Positions 11,153 to 25,900 of a DNA stretch of 64,000 bases are shown piece after piece. A program made the position numbers and the translations under genes. Position 1 is the first letter of the stretch. Each line of letters opens with the position of its first letter. The stretch spans positions 304,011 through 368,010 of the forward strand of contig NMRA01000065.1 in NCBI GenBank assembly GCA_002633005.1, given 5' to 3'. The notes under the pieces were generated by a model that worked only from the letters and a program-made list of their open reading frames with translations, searched no databases and was not told where the DNA came from. This DNA comes from Phoronis australis (lineage: Eukaryota > Phoronida > Phoronidae).

Positions 11153-14100
11153 AAACGCGTTCCAGGTGGTCTCTTTTCATTGTCCGTGAAGCTGGGAAAC
11201 TATGACACAGCCTGCTANTTTGGCGCTGTCTTGGGCCCATTTCAACGCTCCATGTTGTTCTTGCTAAAAATTAAAATTAAATGTTCCATTTCCGAACGAA
11301 ACACATTGACTATTGTCTTAGTAATTTCCGCCAGGTGTCACAGCTAGATTAACTGTACATAACGTCCCCACGTTTGTGTAATTTGTGTGAATATCAGACT
11401 CAATAATGCTTGTCTTTTTAAACAAAATATATAATTAACCGATAATCTTGAGAAGTTAACTATTACTGCGCATTTTCGTGTTAGATGTGAACAAAAATCA
11501 CAGATGCCAAAAACAAATGGTACTGTGAGATTTTCGAACAACTTAAAAGAATTTTTTGACAAAAATCGTTCAGGTATCGGTTTTCACATTTGCAAACAAG
11601 CTTTCAACAATAAATAGCTAAATCGTTTGAGGTACCACCACTAAAGAACCCGAAAAATTATCAGTCGCAATGGAACTCAAACTCCGCAAGGCTAATTTTA
11701 CCCAACAAAACTCAATGTCTGATTGCAAAGTCTTCAAGAGAGCCCAGAATATCCTGACATTCGGTCCCTCGTCGGCGAGCATCTGTTTCCATTAGCTGCA
11801 TGTGTGCCTAAGGTCCGTTTTAGTTGCAGCAAGTTGCAGCCGAATCGGTTAAACGACTGTGCATGTCCAAATATTAGTCAGCGCAAAGCCTACTGGGATT
11901 GATAGATGTAACAGGAATGGCCGATTGCTCAATTGCGGCCTGTAGGTCTGTGCATAATAAATATTATACTACGAATGTCCATTTCCATGTACAACTTTGT
12001 GGCATTTCGTGAATGTGATCTGTCAGTTTTTTAAAGAAAAGGAATCAACACATTCCTATTCTTCACCAAAAAGGGCGCACTGGCAGTGATTCGAAACTGA
12101 CGCTTATTTTGACTGATCAGTCCACCTATTCCGTACTAATGCGCCCATCTAAAACGACTCTACTGCATATCCAATGTTTTCCACCATCGTGAACAGGAGC
12201 GCCCTCTTTTATATATGTACGCACTGTGCGTTGGCAGGGATTTCCTAGGGGTCCAGGAAGGATTTAATCTCCACAATTCAGACTCAAATTCAAGATTTCC
12301 TTCTTAACAAAATCCTATACATAATGCGTAAAACATGAGCCATATTCATACCTCGTCTGCCGAAAAGTCTGACTACCTTGCGAGCGTTACACTAGATTTG
12401 ACATCGGATCCTATTCCCCGATCCTGTCTAGACATATTTTCAATGAAATCACTACATTGAGAATGATTATTAGACCTAGTACGATCAAATAAATACAATC
12501 AAAATAATCGCCAGCTACTTGCACCACTCTTGCTTTTTCAACCAGTAAAAATCGGTCATTGAGTTGATTGACGGGTAACGCAACTGAATCTCGGGACCGG
12601 TGGATATTTTCGACAAAGCTCCCATCCCTAAAAAAGCGCACGTGGAGGCTATTTTGGAAAATTGGGAAGAGATTGCACCCTCGGCCATTTGTTCGGGAAC
12701 AAAAGGTGACTTGAAAACATTGTTTGCGATACCGCGCTCAGGGCCCTTTTAAACGAACAAAACGCTACTTGAATTTCCGCCTAGGGTGCTTTATTCGATA
12801 AATGTCCAAGGTAAACCAAAGCTAGTTACAACTTTGCCCACGTGAAATGACTATGAATTTGGATCACTGGTTTCTATAGATTATTCGAAAATTACAAGAA
12901 ATAATAACATGTGGCCCCTTCCAAGAAAACTGACTTAGTTAAGACAAATCTTAAATTCCAGTCAATTTTACGATAAAACTTAAATTTATCTCAAGACCGT
13001 TTCAAGAAAGAGAAGTTAAGCTTGACTTGTAAATTTTTTTTGCTTACGTAACAGATGTAGAATTTTCAAAGTTTGCGGAAGTTGAGACAATTCGTCAAGC
13101 CAATGAATGAACTTAAGTCAGTTTCCGCTTGGAACGGACATTGTGAAGGTAGGACTTAATTGAAGAATCATCACACTCAAACTCTCATGGCTTCCTTGCG
13201 ATTGCTCCACAAATTTACCTACAATATCGTGGAGGAAAGTAGTGGCATCTTTTTCACATCAGAGTCAGTATACGAGTTCATTATTGATTATACATTCAAT
13301 CGGGAATACCAAAGTAAGACTTATCACTCACGAAGTTCTGTCAAGATTGCAACACACCGCGACTTCTCCGACTTTGAGGCCGGCCCCGCTCGTTTAGCCC
13401 GGGCAATAATGAATTCTTAACACAAGCGATTTGGAGTTCAAAGATCATGTGAGACAAGATTGTTCGGCATTTAGCCAAAGACCTACAAACAATACAATTA
13501 TTTAACTCATCAAAAGTATTATTTTTATAGTTCGACTGAAAAAATTGTACATGTAGGGTTTGATTTTTAACTTGATACTAATGTGCTGTTAATTAGATAA
13601 CGTGTAAGACTAAAGGTACGTTCACCGCAAAACAGCAGGATCAATGACATGAGGAGTTTCGTAATATATTGTTAAGGATAGGCTAAAAGGCAATTAGGCC
13701 TATCTATACATGAGGTCGTTTTATGAAGCTTTTATTTTTCATCAAAATTGCGTAAGTCCTATTTTGATAACCTCTCGTGCAAAGGTGGAACATTTTAAAA
13801 CCACTCCAAACTCTGTACGAAGCATAGTGCCAGCTTTTTTTGTCGAAGGCCGGCGACCATGATTCCGCCGGAGATATGTTGTAGTTCCGAAGTTGTCCCT
13901 AAAAATTACACAACTTTCTAGAGTACTAAATTACTACGCTCATCCGATCTTGAATTATATGAGACGGTAATTCAAACCACAGGCAATGAGCACATGCTCA
14001 ATTTCGTTCGAGTGAATGCGAGTCGGCAATGGTTTTATTATTTCCAACCGAATCCCTACTGGGATAGAATCTTTCCAGCTTCCAGCGTATGCATAAGAGG

Positions 14101-16924
14101 TTTACTGTGACGAGGGGACCAATCTGTGCCTTTGCAATTGGTGGGAGGGCCAAGCTTCGTGGCTAAGTTGCCCGACGTCATAAAGTCTAACATGAGCAAA
14201 AATAAACCATCTATACTGCCTGCTAGTCTTGGATGTCCACGAGAGGGCGACAATGGAACGGAAATGCTTTATCGTCTTCATTCACGAAAGACCTCTGCTG
14301 CTTGAACGAGCTAGAAAACAACAATGGCAGGTCATGTACGGTTGAAATGTCTGATTTCGATAGCCATTATATGTTATTTTGGTTTTAAAGAAATCACATG
14401 TCGACATTTATGTAACCACAAGATTCCAAAGAAACACGAGGTACTCATTTTACTTGTATTTTATCAGAACTGTATGATTACAAGGTCATAAAATTCACAG
14501 GCAGACGAATTTCCCGATGACTCATATTGTCTTGTCATAACTATATGAAACATAAAAGGTAAAAGTGGAGAAAACGGGTCCCTCTTCAAAGTGGCTACCG
14601 GGAACCAGTTTCACTGAATAACGGATATTGCCTTTATTCTGTTGTGACTTGAAACCCACGGACGAACACGAACACATGAGACGACACGAAAGACGAGACC
14701 ACACAAACCAACATTCACAACAATTCAGTGAAAACTAGTTTTCGGCAATCATTTTCAAGAGGGACCCAATTACTCCACTGTAAAAGTTGGACACTAAAAC
14801 TTTGCCGAGCCAACAGGCGTCCTCAGCTTCTGATCGTCCCCAATAGGCCCAATACACACTATATATTATACTACATGGTATGACACTACGGACAACTTCA
14901 CCCATCCATATCAAACACAAAACTCAATAAATTTACCCAAATCAAGGCTTCAACAAACCATTAGTAATTGTTCTTTCTTCTAATACCATTCACGGTGTTC
15001 TGCTCCACGTTCATTCTCAATAAGAATGACCAAATGCGAAATGAAAATTCATAAAAGTAAAGTTCATTTGTTATTGTCAAATTTGACTCATCAAAACCAA
15101 GTGCTATTTTAGGGTTATGAATCAGAAAGAAGTAGCAAGTGATCTCAAAGAGTTCTTTTTATTGAAATTTTAAAAATGGTACTTAAAAGTACAAATTTGT
15201 TACCAGAAATGTACGATACCAAGCACATACATAGAAAAATAAAAACATGTCGTTTTATTAGAGTAAGCAACCATTTAAAAAACATTTAAATCAACAAAAA
15301 ATAAGTTTGGTGAAAACACTTATTCAATCTGCTTCATGATGACAGAAGGCAAACAGAAAAAATACACGTGGTATTGAAATGTGGCATTTTTGTAAACAAT
15401 GTGCAGGTAAAACAGGGCAGTGCGACCTCCTTTCGTTTCTTCTCAAACAATGTACATTGTGAGCATTAAAACTTCTCCGCATTATTTGAAGGAATTCGTG
15501 AGAATAAAATCTGAAAAAGTGTAATACACTTTGTCATACCAATCCATATATATAATGGTATGCATGTAATGTACATTTCGTTCAAATGACACTTGTTTTT
15601 GCTTGGTCCAATTTCAACGTAACTACTGTTAAAACATATTTGTAGGTTCGGTAAAGTCTTAATATAGAAACAATCAACACTTGGTGGTACATATTGGCAG
15701 TTGCCAAACAGATAACATACAACTGTAATGCAGCGACAACATATGGCACGTTTTATTAAGAATGGGTGTCCAGCGAGATCGCAACAAATTCACATTCAAA
15801 GCTCAAGAATGTTCACAAAAAGCCCAGCATCAGTCCTTCTTTGATGGTTCGAGGTCAAAGACGTTATGGCCATGGCCGATTTGTCACAGAGTGTCACGAC
15901 ATCGATAACTCCACATTTAGCCAGACCATTTTGTAACCTTCCGTGATAAACCGGCAATTGTCGTCCATCCGTAACTCATCAGATAGTTTATTGGGGGAGA
16001 TGTGAGATCCAGGGTGCATTTCTAAGATAATCTTGTCAGAATTACTAGGTACATGTAGTTGAGTCTATGGTAACTTTTTGTACCAATAAAATAGCGTTTT
16101 TGTCATAGTTTGTGTGACGTTATTGTGCCTAGTCGCTAACTGTTATTTATGAGTGGACTTGCACAGTATTACTAAGTTGTGTGCCACTTTGGCAACGTGC
16201 ATGGAGAAGCATTTGAGATTTTGTGAACATTTATCGAGAATTGGGATGCATTATAGTCGAGAAAATATGGTAATTTAGTCGCTGTTTGTGTGCCGAAACT
16301 CTGTTGAATTTCAATGTTGTCCAGTTTACTTTTAAAACTACTGTAGGCCTTGAAGTATCACACTTGCCATTTTCCTAGAACATGAACATCTGCATGTAGG
16401 TCTTCAGAAAGCATTTGTAAGCAGGGCCATCTATTGTTTACATTTGAGGTAGATCTATGTTGTTTGTGAGCAGAAATGAGCAAAGTTAGCATTCTAGTAA
16501 AAAAGCTGTAAGTGAAAGTTCACCAACTCAAAATCATTTATTATCAAGGGACTTCATTAGCAAGAGAAGTGATTTTTTGAAATCACCCTCATCATATAAT
16601 TGAACCTGAAACCTAGTAGTCACAGTCTTATGATCAACTGGCAGGTCTTACGATCAACTGGCAGAGCTAAACCTGACTTTTTGGCAGGCAATAGCAACAT
16701 TGGCAATTACCGTTAGTAATAAAATGGCAAGATCACAACAAATTGTGTTGTTTTATTAATAACTTTGAGAAGCCTATCCCATCCTTAAAAGTAAGCCTCA
16801 AATTGTGTGCTATATAACCAATGTTATTTTATTAGAATCGTGTTAGATAATCTTGAAAACTTGTCACGTGGTGTTTATCCGTGTCTCATTTCATGATGAT
16901 GATTGTGGTGATGTTGTTTTTCAG
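11153..16924. other. Presumed intron or intergenic, no gene recognised
   Basis: A single N at 11218 marks an assembly join. The segment 14328-14372 is repeated with small changes at 17264-17308 ('ggtcatgta.ggttgaaat'), a short dispersed repeat. No exon is supported in this stretch. Confidence 0.35.
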
Positions 16925-19900
16925 GTTCTGCACGGTGTCAACATAGGGCCAGATCACATTGTCAGGAAGAGAAGCATAGATCAAAAACTTAGGATACACA
17001 TAGTGTACGATGTGTCACTTAATTCACTGCCCAGCATCCAAAACGAGACTATTAGGGTGAGTCCCTGAGCTTGTGCTCATATATGATTGTAACGTTCTCC
17101 AGTTTGGGACAATCTCAAACATTCGCTATCGATCATCTGAATATTGGGACACGGTTAATTTTGGCATTCCACTTATGGATTTATCAAGGTTGGTACAATG
17201 TTTTTGTATCAACAGAGTCTGAAAGTAAACCTGACTGTTGACTGTTGAAATTGGATGATAATAAGGTCATGTATGGTTGAAATTTCCGATTTCGATAGCC
17301 GTTATGTTTGCATGCATAGTGTGTAACATAGAGATGAATGGTCGTTTGTTTACGTGTCATTCTCTCTAAAATGGTTGTGGGAAATAGACACACTCTTTTC
17401 TATGCAAACAAATGTCGTGCTACTTAATATTTCCGTTGGAAAGGGTTTGTTACATACACCACAACCTTCTACAGTTTTGAGTTGCTTATGCAGTGAAGTA
17501 AAGAAATTATAATAACTATAGTATAAAAGGTTGTATGGGATGTCATCATTTGTAATACTATAATATTGTATTAAGCCAGGTTTTCGCAATAAATAATAAA
17601 GGAAACACAAACTAGCCAGCATGTCACACTGTTGCTAATGACAATGTGTCATTCTGAACATGGAATATTTAATAGGTAATTAAATTTCCATTTCTTTCTT
17701 TATTCCAAATGATCTTATTGATCATTGTGGTAACCAGCAGTCATTGCCTTTAATCTGGTAAATACCACAAAATAAATCAGCGTTGTTGCATTTCATTCAC
17801 CTTTGTTGAAATAAGACACCTTGTTCTCATTCAGCAGCTGACTATGCTGGATATTCAGTCAAGTACATTCAAAAGAAACTTTTATATTTGATTTCATTCT
17901 CTGAAAGATCACCGCTGCCTCGTTCATGAAGATGTGAAAAATCAACACAGGCAGCCTCTGTCGTGAAGTATTTTTCTTGCCATGAAGCAGAGGTTTGTCA
18001 CGTTAGAAATCATGAGCAGAGGTCAAGGTCACATTCTTGTCATTGCAGTCACGTATCCTGCCTTCAGCTGTTGAGTATTGGGAGAAGACATTGAGCGTTC
18101 GCTACACTTCTGGGCCAATCAGACTGAGAAGGTGTGTGAATTGTGCCTGTTGTACAATGCTGTTTGGTTATGCCAAAAAAGCCAAACAAAATGATCCGGA
18201 ATTCCTGATTATGGCCATTGGAATTCCCCGTCGTGATGGCAGAATTCTATGTCATGGTAGCTGAAATGAAAAGTCGATACCTTTTTGAGTTGTGACTGGG
18301 TAACATACTATTGTCCGAATATATTTAGTGTTACAGTGCATGCCAAAAGTGATCAGACAATGTACGGTTTCCACCGCATGGTGAGTAAAGACGCGTCATG
18401 AAGGGTTATTCCAGCTGCTCTGATGGGGAATTCTGATTGTGCTCAACCATCGTGATGGGAATTTCCACTTGTACCCAGCCATCATGACAGGGAATTCTGG
18501 GTCATTTTGTCAGATTGTGTGAATTTTGAACCTTAGTATTATCCATGTTCTTTGAAACATGAAGCTTATTACTGAATTGATGTTTTAAACTCATTTTAGT
18601 TGTTTCTTTTAACTAACTGGTAGTTTCCATGTCATTGTGTCTTATTTTTATTGACTGATAGTTCTATTATTGGTCGCTGTCTGTGTGTGAATGTTATTCA
18701 TGTTGTTTTATGGCTAAATCTTCATTTTATTCTCAGGCAGTGCAAAAGCAACTTTTTACGCTACAGTAACAACGGTACGCAGCCATATTGTGTGGATGGT
18801 TGTGAACATGTCACCGTGTGTGGAGATGTTGCTGTACCTCAGCGCCATCTTGAGGTGAGCCTGGGAAATGATGAAACAGCAGCAGTGTTCATTGCTGTTG
18901 TGGGGCATAGGCGCATGTTGACGCAGCCAACCACCTTTTGGCATTTTAATGTAGCGCCTACGCACCGTAAGTTATGTTCAGTGCTCAAGGTGATACGGTA
19001 GGCTTTGGGCGCCTACTTACCTCTAATTTTACCACTACAGCACTGGCAGTGTTGTGATTCAAATGGTTGTGCGCTCGTGCAATGTTCGGCAAGTTTATAT
19101 TTAGGATTTTATGCTAACTATGAATATCTGGTCAACGTGCACTGGTTAGGTTTTACATTTTGGTTTTAGTTGTGACTAAAGCTTAGCCAACTTTTCAGTA
19201 GTGTTCATTAGCACTCAGGAGAATGTATTCATTTTGATTTGACTGTTAAGTGTCTGCTATGTCCTCATTGCCTGAACAGCGTGACATACAAAATTGAACA
19301 GGCATTGTGATGCTGGATATAAGGCTTTGCCATATTTTCTGTTTGCCAGATTCCTAGCATCAACTGTCATGTGATTTAAAGTTGTCCATTTCACATAGGT
19401 AAACTAGGATGGTGGTTGCTTCATTGCTGATCCGAACTGATTAATGAGCTTTAGGCGCCTTCTAGAACACAAATCACGAATTACAAACTAGGAACGGCAA
19501 CTTTCCAATGTTTAGAAAACGGACAATCGCCACACAAATAAAAAAGTTCATGTTAACTCAACGTTTTGTCTATTCATAATGTAATACTCTAATTGATTTC
19601 CAATGTTTGTTTAGTATTTGTACCCAGTTGTAGAATGATGCACTAACTGTCAAGTATTACCTTTTGATGTATCGTCATGCAGGCCTGCAGACAAGGTGGT
19701 CGTCCGGACCAGCCTGTGAGTATCACTGGAGAGTCGGGGGAGGGCGTCGCTGATACTGACTTCATACTTTATGTGTCTTCGCTGACAACCAAACGATGCT
19801 CCCAGGGTTCAACCATTGCTTATGCAGCATATTGTCAGCTTGAGTCCTCTTTTGATAGGTATGGAAAACTTTTGAAGATGTTAATTTCTTGTTTCATGGC

Positions 19901-22900
19901 AGTTCCAACACCTAATTGAATGGATGCAGAACACTTGCTGAACTCACAAACTCATAAAAATGTTTTTTGAGTAATGGCTGAAATGAACTAAGAATGACGT
20001 TCGGGCGTTGCTAAACCTTTTTTCTAGATGTTTTGATTCTACTTCATTTTAAGTGCAAACAAAGGATATTCAATTCATGTATGGTGGTATGCCCTTGCAA
20101 CTGTTCTTGAACTGTTTGTCTTTCTCACCATATTGTAAATGTTTTGATTGTATCTAATTCTCTCGTGCACCCCTGAATCTTTGCGTATGGTAGCTGTACC
20201 CCTGCTCTTGTGTACTCATTGCCTTTCCCTATTCTAGGCCTATAGCAGGCTACGTGAATATCTGCCCCAATGCTATCTCAAGTAAAGAACATGAAGTTCA
20301 ACAGATGGTGTCCACCATTAAGCACGAGATACTCCATGCACTGGGCTTCTCCGCTGGCTTGTTTGCATTTTACCGAGATCCTGCAGGAAATCCGTTCACT
20401 GTTCGATATCGTCTTGGCAACAAACCAGAGTACAATGATGAGTAGGTTTTAAAAAATATTGATGCAGAAGCATTTTCATACCAGTGATTTTAACATGAAA
20501 ACAGTTGTATTGATCACTCCTCAGGTAATGTGGCTATTGCTGTAGGACATCCCTTCTCACTCATTAGCGAGTGCGGAACATTTTAATTTTGCAAAATGTC
20601 AGAAAAAATCAAGTCATGAACAAGAACATTCTTGTTTTCTGTGCTTGTGATAAGGCTAATTGGAGTAATTTGCCTAATAAACCGATTCATTCTTGTTTTA
20701 TCTTACTTTGAAGTTGGCCATACCCCTCAAAGCAGTGTTCTTTATCTTTTAAATAAAAACAAACCACGTTCCGCATCTTACAAAATGAATGCAATAATTA
20801 TTGGTGTTTTTCAAAATTTTTAAGTGACGGCAAGATTTACTTTCGGGGCACTTTTGCCATTAAAACTTTAGAAAAACAATCGTGCATTCAAAACTTGACT
20901 TGAAAATTGACCAATTATGTGGCAAGCTTCAAGTTAACTTACAAAGTTCCCAAGTCGTGCAGTGTAATGAATTTAATTCTGGGCCTGAATGGATCATTGT
21001 GAGAAATGTAAGAAGTATGCCCCGGCTTCACACAGGATTTATAATTATCTTTCGTCACTAAAACGTTCTTGAGATTGAATCCATGAATGTCAAGTCAGAT
21101 TGTTTCCGCTAGCAACAAACAGCTTCATTCATAACTGAATGTCTCTCAAAATCTGGAGTAATTTATCATTTTACCCTTTGCAAAGTTAAAATACTCCAGG
21201 ATGCAACCAGCTAGCAATGATCGTCCTTCTAACTTGTAGAAATTGTTTTGTGAACGTCTCGTATTGAAAAACAATGTGTGCCTTGAATCGAATTGTCAGA
21301 GTCTTAGTACTGAGCCCTGTTTAGTGGTCAGCGTTAATGTACTATTGGCTCAGTAACTTTTAATTTTTTTATGATTACATTACAGTAAAGTTTTTTCAAT
21401 GTTGAAGACAATGGTGGACTAGTGACATTTTATTTCACCAGAAATTTCTACATAGAAAACAAAAGGAAAACTTAACCTAACTATTTGAATATAGTGGAAC
21501 CGTCAGCAACAAACAAGATATGTTAAACAGTTATTAACAGTGCATTGACCTTTGACCTTCTGAAAAGGGGAAAATTACCATTATTTTTTATTTGAGTTTT
21601 ATGAAAGCTTACCATACTTAATTCATAATTTTCAGTTTGCAACTTTATCAGTGGAGCGACAAGGTTGTTAAGGAAATTGTCTACAATGATTGGGAAACAC
21701 GGAGTGGCAATGTAGTGAAGAGGGCCTATGTTATTGTCACCCCGAAAGTCAAGGTAAAGCACAAATCATTCACCAGCATAGTGTATCTCTTTTGGGTGAA
21801 TGGGCATAGGAAATGGGAATGAGTGTATTGCATGTTTTCATTCACATAGATGCAGAGGAACTGCCAAGTGACAGATAGGCTGACTGTTTCGAAATTGCAA
21901 TTCTCCATGTAATGAAGTGGATATATTTCTGTGTGTTATATGCTTGTTGATTTCCGGCGATATCCATTCTTCTGCATGAGTGATGCAAATACCCTTTTGG
22001 AGGAAACATTTCTGTGGCACTTTTTATTTATTCCAAGCAGTTATGAAGTGTTTTTATTTATTCAATGGTTGTTGAGAATGAGTGACTGTTCTTGTCCCGC
22101 AGGCTGAAGTGCAGAAACATTTCAACTGTTCTAAATTAGAGGGCGCTGAGTTGGAAGACCAGGGGATTGTGGGTACTGCTCTCACTCACTGGGAAAAAAG
22201 GATGTTTGAGGTATGTCTGGTCTCTATTAAGAATTATGTCTTCATTACATACAAAAGGGCTGCATAATGCATCATTGTAAATAGCCAGCGTCACCCTTTG
22301 CACCTCTTTATCCCTTTATTTGGCGAGTCGTCACGAAATGTGACTAATGTTTTTCTTCTGCATATTCGAATACTGCTCTGCCCCCTTGTGTCAGGTTTTT
22401 TATACTTCTTTCTAAATCTACTTGGTACCATGATGGCTGTTCATAAAACATGGCCGAAATGTTCAAAATTATATAACAGAAGGCAGCCCTAGGTGCCTTG
22501 GAGACACGTTTTGTGTCATTGATGAATCTCACCGGTGTGATTTTTTTGTGCAGATGATTGGTTACGTCTGCCAATTTCATGAAGCATTACATCTCATTTC
22601 TCGTCAGTCAACAATATTGAATGATTCTTACTGACTGGGATTTGAATTGGCGGTTACCACGGTTTGTGGACTTTCATGAGGGTCTTTCTTTGGATTAGGG
22701 AACAGAGGTGGATGCCATTGCCTACGGTTAAACAAAGTAGTTACAGGCAGTGAATTAATCATTAAATCTGAACCTTTTTCAGTCTTTGAATGACAAAACT
22801 GGTTAAATAGAGTAGAATAAAAGAGAAACTTGTGTATTCTGCTGCTTGTCTTTTGTTGAGTAGTCACAGTCTTCCCTCTTTAGGATTTCTGAGCCATAAT

Positions 22901-25900
22901 AATGGGCTGACCAGGCTTATGTATCTAACCTCACTGCAGAGCACTTATCTGATCTTAATTCCCCCCTCCTACCCAAAATTCCAATCAGTTTTGAATAGGG
23001 AAGTACCTAATATTTAATATTTTAATGATTTGAATTAATGTCTTGTAGACTGAAATTGCTTTTACGTGTCTCTAGTGTTCACTTTCCCCATGCAATTCGA
23101 CATAATAGCAATTTCTCCTGTGTTCAAAGTTCAAGGCTGTATCGAGATGTCAAAGATTAATGCAGCTCTTCGCCCCGTTTAGGTGGCTAAAACAAAGATC
23201 AAATAAGCCTTTTACTCTCATAATGTCTGTCTCATAATATTCCTTACCATAACAGAATTCTATTTCCATTACAAACATGAAAATCGAAAGTGTCAGTTAC
23301 TCAAGGAAATGCTTGATTGGAGTTGGCCTACTCTAAAATTGCGAAATTGAAAATTGCCTGTGACTTGAGTTGCCAGTATTTAGCTGTACAAACGGAGTAA
23401 AATGCTGGCCTTGAATCTTCAGATGGTGTCTGGTTGTTTCAGAATGAGGTTATGACTGGAACATACACTCAACATCCCATGGTGTCACGAATAACTCTAG
23501 CGTTACTTGAAGACACTGGGTAGGTCTGCATAATGATGATTATGGTGAAATCTCACAATATGGCATATACAATTTTGATTATCATTTTTGTAAAAGATAT
23601 GTATCACTAAACTAATGGCTTGCTCTGTCCAAGTTCTTCGCCTAAACTATTATGAGATAGTATTTTGAAAAATATGGGCATTAACAAGTCAGAATGTTAG
23701 AACTCTGTGAAAAACTGAAAAAGGTCAATTTTGGAAAGTGAATTTTAATCAAATTTTGTCCAAAATTGAGAGTATACTGTAACCACATATTCGAGGAGAC
23801 ATGAGTAATATTTTGATTTTTATTTTAAGCCAATTCTGGTCCGCCATCTACAGCTTACGCTTAGTAACAGTAATTAAAATTTTACAGTATGGGACACAAT
23901 ATAATGGCAGACAGGCAAATTTTTATTTTGTCAAATTTCTCAACAAAATTAGTTTTCAGGAAAATTTACTTAGGTTCGTGAGACATTTTGTTAAACAGTT
24001 CGTGGAGGTATACTGAAGGTGCTGTATCATTGGGCACTGTGTTATACGTCTTTAAGCCTGTATCATTATAATATGAACCTAATGAAACCTGTCTCTGCGT
24101 GCACAGTGAACTTGTTTCAATTTGGCACTGAGAGTTTTGAATTCAGAACTTCAGCTTTTAAATCTACCATTCCACGCGCATTAAATTTAAATTGTAAATT
24201 TAAATTACTTTCTTGTTGGCAAATAGTTATATAAGGTCGGTGCTTTCTTGATGCATTCATCCATTTCAGTAGTTTGTGGACTAAGGTTTTTCATTGAAAA
24301 TGTGTCAGTTCTTTACATTGTTACGTCTGCTAAAGTTCGAAAACTGGTCTAGTTATTTTGTTTGTTCTTTAATTTAAGGTCTAAGTTATGACTATTTCAA
24401 CTTTGTGAAAAGGTTATGAAGAGTGAAAAGTTGTTACTGGTGTAAATGAGACTTTTTCGTAATAAATGACATTCATGTTTTGTTTCTTAGCTGGTACAAA
24501 GCAGACTACAGCTATGCTGAGCCGCTGTTGTGGGGAAAAAATCTTGGCTGTGACTTTGTGCAGAAAAGCTGCCTAGGATGGATGAATCTTCGTCGGAGGA
24601 GGTAACGTCTGCCGTAAAAATTCGCAAAATTAGGTCACGATTCCAGGAATGCCAACTGTTACGGATTTATTTGTATTCGATGTGTTTTGAACCTAAAATT
24701 ACCACGTATTGGTTTTTAAGTGTTACAGATTTTTGCACATTTATTTTTCTTCAAAAAAAACAGCTGAAAATCAGAAATACCTTTGAAGTAATCACAGTTC
24801 TGAAGCACCAGATCTGGAAAATTAAGGAAATAGTCGAGAGCGCAAGATCTGACCAATAAAACATATCTTGAGTACCAGTGTCTAGTATGATTTACATACA
24901 CGATTTCACTTTCGTGATTGGTCAGTTATACTTAGTTTGTAAAAATCTAACCAATGAAAATGCACTTTCTTTGCTTTGCATTGTGGGATGTTATCTGCTT
25001 TGGAAGTCCTGTCAAGATGTCGAGAGTGGAATTTCGGAGATGAATATTGCGAGGAGTTAGATTAGATCTAGAATACCGGAAAAAATTCACCACATTTCAT
25101 CCTGGTGACTTCAGCAGTGAAAACCTGGGCATCTACAGCCTCAGTGTATCACCCCATCTTTTGATTGAAGTTTAAATGTTCTGAAAATTTAGCAAATCGT
25201 ACTAGTTTTCACTTGAAAAATAAGGATTTTTGACATGAAAGTTTGCGTGCTTAATGGTTTGACAGTCCTGTGATTCTGCGTCAGAAAATCTTTTTCAAGC
25301 TTGATTCTATTTCTGACATTGCAAGATCACTCAGTGTTGGAAAGAAATGTTAAGAGGTGACTCGTCACTTTGCTTGGCCAGGCGTGTTGAATTTAGGTCA
25401 GCATGTTTCTCTGACAGTAATGTTATCTTTGTTCACAGAGGCCAGTCCATCCACCCCTACTGTAACCGTGTGAAAGGGCACAGTTTGGAGACGGAATGCC
25501 TCGAATCTCGAGATGCAGTCGCTGTGTGCAACCTTGTGCAATATACTAAGGAGTTACCACCCAGATATCAAGTAATTTACTAGTTATAACACACTTTCTG
25601 CATTAGAATAAACAATAACTTTGTTTTCACTTTATGTACAAGTTTATGTATTTACTAGTCGATTATCAAAGTGTAATCTGAATTTGATTTTTAACTTCAT
25701 CTCCATCTCCTATTAATTGGGTCACATGATCATGTCTTTTCAGTAAAATTTAGCAAATGAAGGTACATTCTCAGCTAAACAATGGTAATAATAATATAAC
25801 CAAATTTAACTTTTTGTTCTTACTGTTTAAAATGAAATTTCAAAAACCCTGTTATTCTTTTCTTAATTATCATTTTGTTTTTGTTTTATGCAACTTTCGA

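Noticed and set aside
13160..13420. 86-codon plus-strand ORF considered as the missing LMLN N-terminal exon
   Set aside because: It has no Cys-x-His region, no suitable splice sites at its ends, and no resemblance to the family.
20254..20452. Treating the GAGTAG at the end of the 20238 exon as a stop codon
   Set aside because: A donor at GA|GTAGGT (after 20441) joins in phase to the 21636 exon and gives the conserved [11 protein letters not shown].
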